Notes: a model not told the origin generated them from the letters alone. A stretch of DNA of 64,000 nt from Mixta gaviniae (GCF_002953195.1 NZ_CP026377.1:1-64000); one strand, 5' to 3'. Positions 31,605-43,118 are shown, counted from the first letter of the stretch. A program made the numbers and translations.

Positions 31605-34175
31605 ATGTCATTTTTCTGTATCTGGCCAACCTTATTTCGCGCGGGAAAGCGGAAATTTAAGCTTATATCATGGTGCGTCGCTAACGCGACGTGCGTGCTG
31701 ACGTTGACGCAGGCGCGCGCGGAGGTGGAGTTCGATCCGATTTTCCTCGATCGGGCCGCGGGCGATGCGATCGATATCTCCCGTTTTAACGGGGCGTATA
31801 GCATTCCGGCCGGCACCTACGATGTGGATGTCTATTTAAATCATCGTCTGCTGGGCCGTGAACGGGTCGCCGTCGAGCAGCCTCACGCGGGCGACTCGCT
31901 TATCTGCTTCAGCCAGGCGTTAATCGCCCTGACCGGCTTTAAAGCGCATCAGCTCTCCGCAGAGCAGCAGGCGGTGCTGCGCAGGGAAAAAAGCTGCGTG
32001 ACGCTGGAAACGCTGCAGCCCGCTTCCCGCGCCCGGCTGCGGCTATCAGATATGCGCCTCGACATTCACCTGCCGCAGGCCTGGCTGGATACCGCGGCGC
32101 GCGGCTATGTCGATCCGGCGCTATGGCAGGACGGCAACAACGCGCTCTACGCCAGCTACGATAACACCTGGTTCCGACAAAAAGCGGGCCGCTATGAATC
32201 GGAATCGTTTTACAGCAAATTAGGTGGCGGCGTGAATATCAACGGCTGGATGTTTCGTCACTCCGGCGCGCTGAACTGGGATGCGGATCGCGGCGGCAGC
32301 TACACCGTTTTCAGCAATAACCTGCAGCGGGACATCACGCCGCTGCGCTCGCGCGTTTTGATTGGCGACGCCACGACCTCGGGCAGCCTGTTTGATACCT
32401 TCTCTTTTCGCGGCGTACAGCTGGCGACTTCCGAGCAGATGCTGCCTGACTCTCAGCGCGGCTATGCGCCGGTGGTGCGCGGCATTGCACAAACCAGTGC
32501 GCGCGTCAGCATCCGCCAGAATAACGCGCTAATTTATGAAACCACCGTGCCGCCGGGCGAGTTTGCCATCAACGATATCTACCCCTCAGGCTATGGCGGC
32601 GACTTACAGGTGACGGTCACTGAAGCAGACGGCCGCGAGTCCATCTTTAGCGTGCCCTATGCGTCAGTTGCCGAAATGATCCGCCCGGGCAGCTATCGCT
32701 ATAGCCTGCTGCTCGGCACGCTGCGTCACCAGAACGTCAGCTCTACGCCGAAAATTTTTCAGGCGACGCTGCAGCATGGCGTCAATAACTGGCTTACCGG
32801 CTACGGCGGGATAATGGGCACCGGCGATTACTCTGCGGCGCTGCTTGGCGGCGCCGTCGGCACCGCTATCGGCGCTTTCGCGCTGGATGTTACCGGCGCG
32901 CGCTTTGACGACGGCGTCAGCGGCCAGGACGGCATCAGCCTGCGCGCCAGTTACAACAAATTCATTGCTTACACCAACAGCAGCATCTCGCTCGCCGCCT
33001 ATCGCTTTTCATCCTCCGGCTATCTTAGTCTTGCCAATGCGACGCGCCTGGCCGATCTGCATCGCAGCGAGAGGGCGGACTCCGCCAGCCTGCTGCTATA
33101 CCGGCCGCAAAACCGCCTGTCGATAAACGTCAGCCAGCAGCTGGGCGAGGCGGGCGGGAGTCTGTACGCCAGCGGCTATGTCGAAAACTACTGGGACCGG
33201 CAGGGCAGCGAAATACAGTATCAGCTTGGCTACAGCAACCACTACCGCTCGCTAAATTACGGGCTTAGCGTCAACCGGTCGAGGTTCGACAGCTATGCGG
33301 AAACGCACTATTTGCTCTCGTTTTCAATGCCGCTTGGGCGCGGCAGGCCTTATATCAACAGCTATACCACGCGTAGCGAACAGGGCATCGCCAGCCAGCT
33401 GGGGCTGAGTGGAGTGCTGGGCAAGCGCGATGAGCTGACCTATAACCTGGGCGTGGCGCGCGAAGAAGAGGGCGCCGCCTCCGGAAATGTTTCAGCCGCG
33501 TATCGCTTCAGGAACACTCAGCTGAAAGGCAGCTACGCGCAGGGGGAAAACTACCGCGCCTGGACCGCAGGATTAAGCGGCAGCCTTGTGGTGCTGCCCG
33601 ATGCCTGGGTCGCCAGCCCCTATGCCGGCGATACGCTGGCGGTGGTGCAGGCGCCGGGCGCCGGCGGCGCGTCGATTGAGGGCTACCCCGGCGTGATCGT
33701 TAATGACGCCGGCTACGCCATGGTGCCTTATCTGACACCCTATCGTATCAACAAGCTGGCGCTGAACCCGGAAGGCATGCCGCTGGATGTCGAGCTGGAG
33801 ACCACGCTGAAACAGGTGGTGCCGCGCGCGGGTGCGATCGTGAAAGTCAATTACCCCACCCGGCTGGGCAATGCGGTGCTGATCCGCGCGCAGCTGCCCG
33901 ATGGCGAAGCCTTGCCTTTCGGCGCCAGCGTGAAGACGGACGACGGCCGCGATGTCGGCGTAGTGGCGCAGGGAGGGCAAATGTATGTCCGGCTGGATGA
34001 GATGACGCAGCGCCTGCAGGTAAGCTGGGGCGCCGATGGCCGGTATATCTGCTCATTCGACGTCAACCTGCCGTCACGTAAGGGGCGTCAGCAACAGTTC
34101 CAGCGCCTCACAACCACCTGCCGTTACCCAACGGCCACCGCTGCGCAGGATGCGCTGGCGAAAGTGACGCAATAA
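31605..34175 (+). CDS. Outer-membrane fimbrial usher
   Basis: Assembles and secretes the fimbria through the outer membrane. About 856 residues: an extended signal peptide (ending TLTQARA), N-terminal chaperone-binding domain (EVEFDPIFLDRAAGDAIDIS onward), a 24-stranded barrel with plug domain in the middle and C-terminal domains. Two Cys near the end (ICSFDVN and TTCRYP) form the usual pair. The start is uncertain: ATG codons lie at 31590, 31599, 31602 and 31605. AAGGG at 31593-31597 is best spaced for 31605, so that one is chosen. Confidence 0.92.
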   Translation: MSFFCIWPTLFRAGKRKFKLISWCVANATCVLTLTQARAEVEFDPIFLDRAAGDAIDISRFNGAYSIPAGTYDVDVYLNHRLLGRERVAVEQPHAGDSLICFSQALIALTGFKAHQLSAEQQAVLRREKSCVTLETLQPASRARLRLSDMRLDIHLPQAWLDTAARGYVDPALWQDGNNALYASYDNTWFRQKAGRYESESFYSKLGGGVNINGWMFRHSGALNWDADRGGSYTVFSNNLQRDITPLRSRVLIGDATTSGSLFDTFSFRGVQLATSEQMLPDSQRGYAPVVRGIAQTSARVSIRQNNALIYETTVPPGEFAINDIYPSGYGGDLQVTVTEADGRESIFSVPYASVAEMIRPGSYRYSLLLGTLRHQNVSSTPKIFQATLQHGVNNWLTGYGGIMGTGDYSAALLGGAVGTAIGAFALDVTGARFDDGVSGQDGISLRASYNKFIAYTNSSISLAAYRFSSSGYLSLANATRLADLHRSERADSASLLLYRPQNRLSINVSQQLGEAGGSLYASGYVENYWDRQGSEIQYQLGYSNHYRSLNYGLSVNRSRFDSYAETHYLLSFSMPLGRGRPYINSYTTRSEQGIASQLGLSGVLGKRDELTYNLGVAREEEGAASGNVSAAYRFRNTQLKGSYAQGENYRAWTAGLSGSLVVLPDAWVASPYAGDTLAVVQAPGAGGASIEGYPGVIVNDAGYAMVPYLTPYRINKLALNPEGMPLDVELETTLKQVVPRAGAIVKVNYPTRLGNAVLIRAQLPDGEALPFGASVKTDDGRDVGVVAQGGQMYVRLDEMTQRLQVSWGADGRYICSFDVNLPSRKGRQQQFQRLTTTCRYPTATAAQDALAKVTQ

Positions 34176-34192
34176 ATCAGAGCGGGAGAAAG

Positions 34193-35233
34193 ATGAAAGC
34201 CATAATAAAAAAGAGAATGTATCCATGCAGAGCGCTGATATTACTGCTGGGATCGGTTTTTTTATGTAATACAAGCTATGCCGATAATGTAAGGTGCGGT
34301 CCCGATTCCAATATTACCAATAGCATTACCGCTTTCGACTTTAATAGTTTACCGTCTGAAATTCCTGACACCGTACCGATCGGTACCACGATTTACGATG
34401 TCACGATGAATCTTGATTTATGGTGCGCGAAAGATATTTCGGCCGCCTCGGGCGGCGCGCGGAAAATATATATTAATCGGGAGGCGTTGGATAATGCGTT
34501 AGGCAGTCAAAGCGGGTTAACCTTTTATGTCACCATTAACGGCGAACGGGATTCGGCGCGCAGAAGCTACGACAGCGGCTATACCACCAACGCGCTGTTT
34601 CTTCAGGGGCTGGCGACCTCTTTTTATACCAGGCTCAACGTTTCTGTGCGCGTTGAGCTGGTGAAAACCGGCCAAAACGTCGCGCTGTCGCCCTTGCGTA
34701 ATGATATCTGGCTGTTTTCCATCGGGGACGCCGGCACCGGTTATTTACGCTACCGCGCCACCAACGTGAAAAAGCTCTCTTTTTCGGCTTATACCTGCAA
34801 TATCAGCACGCCCAGCATGCATCAGAGGTTGCCTGAGGTGAATATCGCCGATCTGAAAAGCAACGGCAGGGTCGAAGGCCATGAGGCCGATTTCTCGGTG
34901 TCGCTTAACTGCAACGGCGACCTCTGGAGTACCCTGTCGATCAACATGGCGTTTAACGGCTCGCCGGTGGCGGGCCTGGAGCGGCAGGGCGTCTATCCGT
35001 TTCGTAAGGGGAACAATGAAATCGCCGAAGGCATCGGTTTCCAGATTAGGCATCGAAACGGCGCCGGAGATTATGTCGAATCGGGTAACGGCGAGTTTTT
35101 TAAAATTGGCGACTTTACACAACAGAGCAAAATATTAACGGTGCCATTAAAAGCAAATTATTACAGGATCAGCGATAGACTCTCGCCAGGAGAATTAACG
35201 GGAAGCGTAACATATATCATTGACTATATGTAA
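34193..35233 (+). CDS. Two-domain fimbrial tip adhesin
   Basis: 346 residues. A signal peptide (about 1-30, ending NTSYA) is followed by an N-terminal receptor-binding-like domain (about 31-195) with its own Cys pair. The C-terminal pilin domain starts near FSAYTCNIS and ends GSVTYIIDYM, the donor-strand pattern. This size and last position in the operon are those of FimH/MrpH-type adhesins. The N-terminal domain resembles no adhesin I know, so the ligand is unknown. The first 300 bases are more AT-rich than the neighbours, as often seen in fast-evolving adhesins. Confidence 0.85.
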   Translation: MKAIIKKRMYPCRALILLLGSVFLCNTSYADNVRCGPDSNITNSITAFDFNSLPSEIPDTVPIGTTIYDVTMNLDLWCAKDISAASGGARKIYINREALDNALGSQSGLTFYVTINGERDSARRSYDSGYTTNALFLQGLATSFYTRLNVSVRVELVKTGQNVALSPLRNDIWLFSIGDAGTGYLRYRATNVKKLSFSAYTCNISTPSMHQRLPEVNIADLKSNGRVEGHEADFSVSLNCNGDLWSTLSINMAFNGSPVAGLERQGVYPFRKGNNEIAEGIGFQIRHRNGAGDYVESGNGEFFKIGDFTQQSKILTVPLKANYYRISDRLSPGELTGSVTYIIDYM

Positions 35234-35363
35234 CTGCCTCTCATTTTCGCTATTAATTTAATTTGATACGCCCTGTTTTATCCTGTAGATAATAACCGGC
35301 CGGCGGTTTTTCCGGCCGAAAAATCTATTTAATGGAATTATTCTAAAATAGAAGGAGCATTCT

Positions 35364-38300
35364 ATGCGCCGCTACCCTCTGCGTCCTTTTTCTTGCGCAC
35401 GCCGGGAAACAGGAAAAGCGTGCCTGTTTATTACCCTTATGCCGTTTAGCGTGCAGTCCGCCTCGCCCTGGCAGGTAAGCGACGGTAAAGAGCGTGAGGT
35501 CACCGCCAGTTACCACAGCCAGGAGAAGCGCGACCATCCGCTGTATGTTTCCGGCGAGGGCAGCACATTAACCGTGAATGCTCCGCTGGCGTTTACCGTC
35601 GCCGCCGACGCGACGGCGGCGGCGAAAGTCGCCGATAACGGCACGCTTATTTTAAACGGCGCCACGCTGGAGACCAACGGCACGCTTTCTCACGGTATCA
35701 GCGTCGCCTCCGGCCAGCTAAAAATGGATAACGGGGCCGTTAATATTCAGGGGGCCTCTTCTTCTGGTATCGCCGCCAGCGGCGCAGCGACGCTGGCGGT
35801 GAGCAATAGCCGCCTCAGCCTGACGGGGCTCAGCGGCTACGGCATCGACCTGGCCGATAGCGCCGCGCTGACTGCGGACGGGTTGGATATCACCCTGTCG
35901 GCGCCGTCATCATCAGCCATGTCGATCCGCGGCGGCGATGTAAAAGCGCGTATCAGCAACAGCACCATTACTGTCAGCGACAGCTATAGCGGCCTGGAAC
36001 TGAGACGCGGCGATCTGATCGCGGATGGGCTGACCATCACGGCCACAGGCGATACCTACGGCGTGCGCATCGGCGACGGGGGAGCGGCCACCGCCGCTTT
36101 CGCCAATAGCGAGATCAATATTGAGCGCAGCCGGGGCATGTTGATCTTTAACGCGGCCGTCACGCTTGATAACGTTAATATCGTCAGCAGCGGCAGGAAC
36201 GCCAACGCGCTGGATATCAATCAGGCCGCCAGCGTAACGGCAAGCGGCGGCCACTACACTACCTACGGCACGCTGGCGGATGCCGTCTGGCTCGCCTCAT
36301 CCGATACCCACCTCGATATTCACGACGCCGCGCTCGCTACCTTCGGCGACGCAGCCCATGCGTTAAACGCGCAAAAAGGCGGGGCGGCGGCGGAAGGGGT
36401 GACGATGTCTACCCTGGGCGTCGAAAGCTATGGCTTCTATACCGAGACCGACTCTTCCGGCCGCCAGCTGGCTATCGAGACGCACGGCGACAGGGGCGCG
36501 GGCGCCTTTAGCGCCCGCGGCGGCAGCCTGGAGTTACAGAACAGCACCATTGATACCTGGGGGCAGTCAGCCTTCGGCGTTATCGTCTATCCACGCTCGC
36601 GGGTTACCGCCAGCGACGTTGTTGTTACCACGCACGGCGATGAGGCGGCGGCGCTCTATACAAACCTCGGCCACGCGACGGTCAGCAATAGCACCTTAAT
36701 CAGCGCCGGCAATGCGCCGGGGCTGCACGTCAGCGGCTATTCTGACACGCAGGATAACGATGTGCGGCTGGATAACGTCGCGCTGAGCAGTGCCCGTCGC
36801 GAGGCGGTGAACGCCATCGACACCCGGCTGCGGCTGGAGGTCAGCAACGGCGCGCGACTGCAGGGCGGCAACGGCCAGCTGCTGAAGGTCCGTACGACAA
36901 CCAGCAAGGCTTATGCTTCACATGTGGCGCTGAAGGCGCGCAAAAATGTCGTGCTGAACGGCGATATTGATGTCGATCCCGATAGCTACGCTTCGGTGGA
37001 ATTACACGATCACTCCCGCCTGAACGGCGCAGTTAAAAATGGCGATATCGGCCTCTATTCTGGCAGCCTGTGGCAGATGACCGCCTCTTCTGACGTGCAG
37101 AACCTGATCAACGGCGGAACCATAGCATTCAGGCAGGGCGCGCTTAACGATACGCTGACCGTCAGGGGAAACTATCGCGGCGATAACGGCACGCTGATGT
37201 TTAATGCGGAGACGGGTGATGACCGCTCCGCCGTCAACCGACTGATTGTGGCGGGCGATACTGCCGGCACGACTTTCGTGGTGGTTAACAAAGCTGGCGG
37301 CATCCCGGGGCAGACCCTTAACGGTATTCAGCTGGTACAGGTTAATGGCGCGTCTGCAGGTGAGTTTGTGCAGCAGGGAAGGATCGTGGCCGGCGCCTGG
37401 GAGTATCAGCTGGCACGCGGCGCAGGAGATAACGCCCGCCACTGGTATCTGATGAACTGGCGCGCGGAAGAAGAGACGCCGGAACCTCAGCCGCAACCGC
37501 AGCCGCAGCCGCAACCACAACCCACCGATCCGGTTCGCCCGGCGCCGGGCGTAGTGCGCCCTGAAGCGGGCGGCTATATCGCTAACAGCGCCGCCGCTGC
37601 GACGCTGTTTAATCTTAGCCTCTACGATCGGCTGGGCAACCGTAGCCTCTCCGCTGCCGACGGTCTGCCGCACAGCAGCCTGTGGCTGCGCCAGGTGGGC
37701 GGCCACAGCCGGTCTTATATGGCGGATAGCCTGGCGGCACAAAGCAATCGCTATGTGGTTCAGCTGGGCGGCGATCTGCTGCAACGCACTATCGGCGATG
37801 GGCAACTGCAGATCGGCCCGATGCTGGGCTATGGCCGGCAGTCTGCCCATATTCGCTCAACGCTGAGCCAGCATAAAACCCACAGCGCGATATCCGGCTA
37901 CAGCCTGGGCGTTTACGCCGCCTGGTTTGCCGATCGCCAGAACGAAACCGGGCTGTGGCTGGATAGCTGGCTGCAATATAACTGGTTCAACAGTAGCGTC
38001 GCCGGCAAAGGGCTGTGGGCGGAGAACTACCATACACAGGGTGTCAGCGCCTCGCTGGAAGGGGGCTATGGATGGCAGGCGTGGGCGCATCAAGGAAAGA
38101 ACCAACGCCTCTACAGCCTCACTCTGCAGCCGCATGCGCAACTTATTTTTAACGGCCTGAAAACCGTCAGGCTGATCGAGCAAAACGGCACCCAGGTGCT
38201 GGCCAATGAAAACCGCAATCTGCTGTCGCGTATCGGGGTACGCGCCTGGCTAACGGAAGCAAAACAACCGGGCGAGAGCAACCTGAAACCCTATGTTGAG

Positions 38301-38513
38301 GTGAACTGGCTGCACAACAGCGATCCCTACCGGGTAAGCCTCAACGGCTTCAGCGTTCGGCAGAACAGCGGGCGAAACCTGGCGGAACTGAAAACCGGCG
38401 TGGAAGGAAAGCTAAGCGATAACCTTCAGCTGCACGGCAACGTCACGCTGCAGCAGGGGAGCTACCATTATCAGGACGCCAGCCTGATGCTGGGCGCAAA
38501 GTATCGCTTCTGA
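35364..38513 (+). CDS. Type Va autotransporter (adhesin-like)
   Basis: 1049 residues. A signal region (about 1-33) leads into a passenger of about 670 residues built of repeating beta-helix rungs (runs such as NGTLILNGATLETNG, GVYGLR-like turns, many Asn/Gly/Ser). A Pro-Gln linker (about 707-725) precedes the translocator barrel (about 765-1049), which ends GAKYRF with terminal Phe. No protease triad motif was recognised in the passenger, so an adhesin or aggregation role is likelier. AAGGAG stands seven bases before the ATG. It follows the fimbrial operon by 130 bases and probably has its own promoter. Confidence 0.9.
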   Translation: MRRYPLRPFSCARRETGKACLFITLMPFSVQSASPWQVSDGKEREVTASYHSQEKRDHPLYVSGEGSTLTVNAPLAFTVAADATAAAKVADNGTLILNGATLETNGTLSHGISVASGQLKMDNGAVNIQGASSSGIAASGAATLAVSNSRLSLTGLSGYGIDLADSAALTADGLDITLSAPSSSAMSIRGGDVKARISNSTITVSDSYSGLELRRGDLIADGLTITATGDTYGVRIGDGGAATAAFANSEINIERSRGMLIFNAAVTLDNVNIVSSGRNANALDINQAASVTASGGHYTTYGTLADAVWLASSDTHLDIHDAALATFGDAAHALNAQKGGAAAEGVTMSTLGVESYGFYTETDSSGRQLAIETHGDRGAGAFSARGGSLELQNSTIDTWGQSAFGVIVYPRSRVTASDVVVTTHGDEAAALYTNLGHATVSNSTLISAGNAPGLHVSGYSDTQDNDVRLDNVALSSARREAVNAIDTRLRLEVSNGARLQGGNGQLLKVRTTTSKAYASHVALKARKNVVLNGDIDVDPDSYASVELHDHSRLNGAVKNGDIGLYSGSLWQMTASSDVQNLINGGTIAFRQGALNDTLTVRGNYRGDNGTLMFNAETGDDRSAVNRLIVAGDTAGTTFVVVNKAGGIPGQTLNGIQLVQVNGASAGEFVQQGRIVAGAWEYQLARGAGDNARHWYLMNWRAEEETPEPQPQPQPQPQPQPTDPVRPAPGVVRPEAGGYIANSAAAATLFNLSLYDRLGNRSLSAADGLPHSSLWLRQVGGHSRSYMADSLAAQSNRYVVQLGGDLLQRTIGDGQLQIGPMLGYGRQSAHIRSTLSQHKTHSAISGYSLGVYAAWFADRQNETGLWLDSWLQYNWFNSSVAGKGLWAENYHTQGVSASLEGGYGWQAWAHQGKNQRLYSLTLQPHAQLIFNGLKTVRLIEQNGTQVLANENRNLLSRIGVRAWLTEAKQPGESNLKPYVEVNWLHNSDPYRVSLNGFSVRQNSGRNLAELKTGVEGKLSDNLQLHGNVTLQQGSYHYQDASLMLGAKYRF
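37485..37523 (+). repeat. Pro-Gln codon repeat in the autotransporter linker
   Basis: Alternating CCN and CAG/CAA codons give six Pro-Gln dipeptides and a final Pro, with near-perfect 6- and 12-base periodicity. It forms a stiff spacer between passenger and barrel and may vary in unit number by slippage without changing frame. Confidence 0.85.
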
Positions 38514-38525
38514 TGACGGGGCAAT

Positions 38526-38559
38526 AAAAAGGCGCCGGACGAAAGCGACGTCCGGCGCC
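38526..38559 (-). terminator. Terminator of mnmE (also convergent with the autotransporter)
   Basis: GGCGCCGGACG (38531-38541) pairs with CGTCCGGCGCC (38549-38559), a perfect 11-bp stem. On the minus strand it is followed by TTTTTATTG, so it terminates mnmE transcripts. On the plus strand no T-run follows. Confidence 0.88.
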
Positions 38560-38592
38560 GCAAAGGTCACCGCGCGAAGCGGGACAGGGCGC

Positions 38593-39957
38593 TTACTTGC
38601 CGATGCAGAAGCTGGAGAAGATGCGTCCCAGCAGGTCATCAGAGGTAAATTCGCCGGTTATTTCGCTCAGCGCCTGCTGCGCCAGCCGCAGTTCCTCCGC
38701 CAGCAGCTCGCCCGCCCAGGCGCCCAGCAGCTGCGCCTTGCCCTGTTGTAAGTGAGTGTCCGCTAACTCCAGCGCCTGCAGATGGCGGCGACGCGCCAGG
38801 AAGCCGCCTTCCATATTGTCGTTAAAGCCCATGCTCTGTTTCAGGTGATCGCGCAGCACGTCGACGCCTTCGCCGGTACGCGCCGACAAGCGAATAAGTG
38901 AGTAACCATTTACTTCCGTTAAGCCCAGCGGTTCGCCGGTGACGTCCGCTTTATTACGCACCACGGTAATCGGCAGGGAAGCCGGCAAACGGGCGATAAA
39001 GTCGGGCCAGATGGCGGCAGGCTCGGTCGCGTCGGTAGTGGTGCCGTCAACCATAAACAGCACGCGATCCGCCTGTTCAATCTCCTGCCAGGCGCGCTCG
39101 ATGCCGATACGCTCCACTTCATCGCTGGCGTCGCGCAAACCGGCGGTATCGATAATATGCAGCGGCATGCCGTCGATATGAATATGCTCGCGCAGTACGT
39201 CGCGCGTGGTGCCGGCGATATCGGTGACAATAGCGGCTTCACGGCCGGCCAGTGCGTTAAGCAGGCTCGATTTTCCGGCGTTGGGACGGCCGGCGATCAC
39301 CACTTTCATCCCTTCACGCAGCAGGCTGCCCTGACGCGCTTCGGCACGTACCGCGTTCAGATCCTGCATCACGCTGTTCAGCTGCGCTTCGATTTTGCCG
39401 TCGGAAAGGAAGTCGATCTCCTCATCGGGGAAGTCGATAGCCGCTTCCACATAGATTCGCAGGTGAGTAAGTGCTTCCACAAGATGGTTAACGCGGGTGG
39501 AGAACGCGCCCTGCAGTGAGTTTAGCGCGGAGCGCGCCGCCTGCTCCGAGCTGGCGTCGATCAGATCGGCAATCGCCTCTGCCTGCGCCAGATCCAGCTT
39601 ATCGTTGAGAAACGCGCGCTCCGAAAACTCGCCCGGCTGGGCGATACGCACGCCCGGCAGCGCGACGATACGCTTCAGCAGCAGATCGAGGATCACCGGG
39701 CCGCCGTGCCCCTGCAGCTCCAGCACATCCTCGCCGGTAAAGGAGTTTGGCCCCGGAAACCACAGCGCGATGCCCTGGTCGAGGGTGCTGCCGTCCGCCG
39801 CTTTAAAGGGCAGATAGTCGGCGTAGCGCGGTTTCGGCAGCTTGCCCAACAGCTGACGGGCAACGTCCGCCGCGTTGCTGCCGGAAACACGCAGAATGCC
39901 CACGCCGCCGCGTCCTGGCGGTGTGGCCTGGGCGACGATAGTATCGCTGTGGCTCAT
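38593..39957 (-). CDS. mnmE: tRNA modification GTPase MnmE
   Basis: Partner of MnmG in wobble-uridine modification. 454 residues as in E. coli. The N-terminal tetrahydrofolate-binding domain (about 1-118) is followed by a helical domain. The inserted G domain carries G1 [10 protein letters not shown]3 DTAGLRD and G4 NKAD. The C-terminal CIGK motif is intact. Last gene of the rpmH-rnpA-yidD-yidC-mnmE cluster, with its own spacer after yidC. Confidence 0.98.
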   Translation of the reverse strand: MSHSDTIVAQATPPGRGGVGILRVSGSNAADVARQLLGKLPKPRYADYLPFKAADGSTLDQGIALWFPGPNSFTGEDVLELQGHGGPVILDLLLKRIVALPGVRIAQPGEFSERAFLNDKLDLAQAEAIADLIDASSEQAARSALNSLQGAFSTRVNHLVEALTHLRIYVEAAIDFPDEEIDFLSDGKIEAQLNSVMQDLNAVRAEARQGSLLREGMKVVIAGRPNAGKSSLLNALAGREAAIVTDIAGTTRDVLREHIHIDGMPLHIIDTAGLRDASDEVERIGIERAWQEIEQADRVLFMVDGTTTDATEPAAIWPDFIARLPASLPITVVRNKADVTGEPLGLTEVNGYSLIRLSARTGEGVDVLRDHLKQSMGFNDNMEGGFLARRRHLQALELADTHLQQGKAQLLGAWAGELLAEELRLAQQALSEITGEFTSDDLLGRIFSSFCIGK

Positions 39958-40066
39958 GGAAACTCTCTCAATACGGTAACAATAAGGCGGTCAATTGACC
40001 GCCCGATCATAATCTTTGTGATGACATTTGCTAACCCCCCGGCATTCATTTTGATGACCGGAAAGC

Positions 40067-40100
40067 AGCAAATAAACAGGGGCGGGAAAATCCCGCCCCT
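40067..40100 (-). terminator. Terminator after yidC
   Basis: AGGGGCGGGA (40078-40087), loop AAA, TCCCGCCCCT (40091-40100): a perfect 10-bp stem, followed on the minus strand by GTTTATTTG. It separates yidC from mnmE. Confidence 0.82.
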
Positions 40101-40137
40101 GCTTGATACTGCCGGAGGTCGCGCTCAGCGCCGACGG

Positions 40138-41781
40138 TTAGGCTTTCTTCTTGTCGCGACTGTGCAGGCCGCGTTTTTCTAGGCCGCGATAGATCAGCTG
40201 CTGCTGGAGGATGGTCACCAGGTTGCTGACGATGTAGTACAGCACCAGACCTGACGGGAACCACAGGAAGAAGACGGTGAAGATGACCGGCATAAAGGTC
40301 ATGATCTTCTGCTGCATCGGGTCGGTCACGGTGGTCGGCGACATCTTCTGAATGAAGAACATCGTCGCGCCCATCAGGATCGGCAGGATGTAGTACGGGT
40401 CCTGCGCGGAAAGGTCGTGGATCCAGAGCGCGAACGGCGCGTGACGCAGTTCTACCGAGCCCATCAGCATGTAGTAAAGCGCAAGGAAGATCGGCATCTG
40501 GATAACCAGAGGCAGACAGCCGCCCAGCGGGTTCACTTTCTCTGACTTGTACAGCGCCATCATTTCCTGGCTCATGCGCTGTTTGTCGTCGCCCAGACGC
40601 TCACGCATCGCCTGAATTTTTGGCTGCAGCATACGCATCTTCGCCATGGAGGTGTACTGCGCTTTGGTCAGCGGGTACATGATGCCACGAACGATAAAGG
40701 TGATGACGATAATAGAGAAGCCCCAGTTGCCGATGAAGCTGTGCAGGAACTTCAGCAGCTTAAACAGCGGCTGAGAGATAAACCACAGCCAGCCGTAATC
40801 GACGGTCAGATCAAGGTGAGGCGCGACGGCCGCCATCTTGTCCTGGATTTCCGGGCCGACCCACAGCGTCGCCGCCAGCGTCTGCTGGCTGCCTGGCGCA
40901 ACCGCTACCGGCGCGGATTTATAGCCGACAGCCGCAATGCCGTTGCCAAGGTTGCTGGTATAGAGCGTATTGCTGCCCGCGGTGCGCGGCACCCATGCGG
41001 TGGCGAAGTACTGCTGCAGCATCGCGACCCAACCGTTAGAGGTGGTGGTGCTGAGGTTTTCGTTATCCGCGATGGTATCGAACTTATATTTCTCATACTT
41101 CTCGTCGCTGGTGGAGTACGCGGCGCCGCGGAAGGTATGCAGAGCAAAGTTGTTGCTGCCGGTATCACGGTGCTTCGGCAGATCGATGGTCTGTTTCAGC
41201 TGGCCGAACATCGCCACTTCCAGCGGCTGCTGGGTGGTGTTGTTCACCTGATATTCGACGCTGATGGCATATTCGCCGCGCTTCAGCACAAACGTCTTGG
41301 TGTAGACGGCGCCGTTTTCTGCGGTAAAGGTCATCGGGATGCGCAGTTCGCTCTGGCCGTCAGCCAGCTCAAAATGATCCTGCGTGGCGGTGAACAGCGG
41401 ACGCGCGCCGTTATTCGGATTGTCCGGGCCGTTTCTGCCGGTCAGGCCGCTCTGCGCCTGATACAGGAAGGCTGAGGAGGTTTCCAGCAGCTGGAAAGGC
41501 TGAGAGGAACCCAGCTTATCCGGGTAAGTCAGCAGCTGCGCCTGTTCCACATCGCCACCACGGGTATTGATGTTCAAAGACAGGACATCCGTCTTAACGG
41601 TGATGGTTTTGCCCTGACCGCTGGCAGGCACACCCTGATTAGCGGCATCACCGGCTGCTGTCGTGTTTTGCGTGGTCTGAGTTTGCTGCGGCTGCGGAGC
41701 GTGGTCCGTCTGCCAGGCTTGCCAGATCATGAAAGACACGAACAGAAAAGCGATGAGAAAAAGATTGCGTTGCGAATCCAT
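40138..41781 (-). CDS. yidC: Membrane protein insertase YidC
   Basis: Inserts and folds inner-membrane proteins alone or with SecYEG; F0 subunit c, encoded here too, is a classic client. 547 residues (E. coli 548). First membrane helix at about 6-24 ([17 protein letters not shown]), a large periplasmic domain (about 60-340), then five helices with the conserved hydrophilic-groove Arg ([14 protein letters not shown]). The basic C-terminus HSRDKKKA binds ribosomes. It starts two bases after yidD. Confidence 0.98.
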   Translation of the reverse strand: MDSQRNLFLIAFLFVSFMIWQAWQTDHAPQPQQTQTTQNTTAAGDAANQGVPASGQGKTITVKTDVLSLNINTRGGDVEQAQLLTYPDKLGSSQPFQLLETSSAFLYQAQSGLTGRNGPDNPNNGARPLFTATQDHFELADGQSELRIPMTFTAENGAVYTKTFVLKRGEYAISVEYQVNNTTQQPLEVAMFGQLKQTIDLPKHRDTGSNNFALHTFRGAAYSTSDEKYEKYKFDTIADNENLSTTTSNGWVAMLQQYFATAWVPRTAGSNTLYTSNLGNGIAAVGYKSAPVAVAPGSQQTLAATLWVGPEIQDKMAAVAPHLDLTVDYGWLWFISQPLFKLLKFLHSFIGNWGFSIIVITFIVRGIMYPLTKAQYTSMAKMRMLQPKIQAMRERLGDDKQRMSQEMMALYKSEKVNPLGGCLPLVIQMPIFLALYYMLMGSVELRHAPFALWIHDLSAQDPYYILPILMGATMFFIQKMSPTTVTDPMQQKIMTFMPVIFTVFFLWFPSGLVLYYIVSNLVTILQQQLIYRGLEKRGLHSRDKKKA

Positions 41782-41783
41782 CG

Positions 41784-42041
41784 TTAATGTTCTCTGTTAT
41801 CGTCGGTTTTTGGCGGCACCGGATCGTCGCCACCCGGGTTTAAGGGGTGGCATTTTAATACGCGTTTGAGCGTCAACCAACTGCCTTTTATCACGCCAAA
41901 CCTGCGCAATGCCTCAACTCCATATTGCGAACAGGTCGGCGTAAACCGGCAGTGAGGTCCCAGAAGCGGGCTAATGACGCGTTGGTAAACGCGGATCAGC
42001 GCAATCAGGAGCCGCGAGCCAGGCGACAGTGACGACGCCAT
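41784..42041 (-). CDS. yidD: Membrane protein insertion efficiency factor YidD
   Basis: Small membrane-associated helper of YidC-dependent insertion. 85 residues as in E. coli, with the family core [19 protein letters not shown] (conserved Cys) and [13 protein letters not shown]. Its start lies inside rnpA (37-base overlap), the usual arrangement. Confidence 0.97.
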   Translation of the reverse strand: MASSLSPGSRLLIALIRVYQRVISPLLGPHCRFTPTCSQYGVEALRRFGVIKGSWLTLKRVLKCHPLNPGGDDPVPPKTDDNREH

Positions 42042-42364
42042 AATTTCTCCAACGCTTCCATTAGCGCACGGTTATCCAGGTCGGCTACCCCTTTCTTGGC
42101 CACGACCACAAAATCCATTGCGGGGAGTTCGTGTTGGCGCAGGCGAAAGCTTTCGCGGGTCAATCGCTTGATCCGGTTACGCTCATGCGCACGCTTAACA
42201 TTTTTTTTCGCGATGGTGAGACCGATACGGGGATGCCCCAGCGAATTAAGGCGGCCGAGGATGGTGATTTGCGGCGTGCCAGCCCGTTGCGGCTGCTGGA
42301 AGACGAAAGTGAAATGAGTGGGAGTTAACAAACGTAACTCCCTGGGAAATGCGAGCTTAACCAC
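42005..42364 (-). CDS. rnpA: Ribonuclease P protein component
   Basis: Protein subunit that aids the RNase P RNA in 5' tRNA maturation. 119 residues with GTG start, as in E. coli. Conserved RNR box: [18 protein letters not shown]. Follows rpmH by 17 bases and overlaps yidD. Confidence 0.98.
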   Translation of the reverse strand: MVKLAFPRELRLLTPTHFTFVFQQPQRAGTPQITILGRLNSLGHPRIGLTIAKKNVKRAHERNRIKRLTRESFRLRQHELPAMDFVVVAKKGVADLDNRALMEALEKLWRRHCRLARGS

Positions 42365-42381
42365 TTATGGGTTAGCTTTTA

Positions 42382-43118
<737 letters not shown>

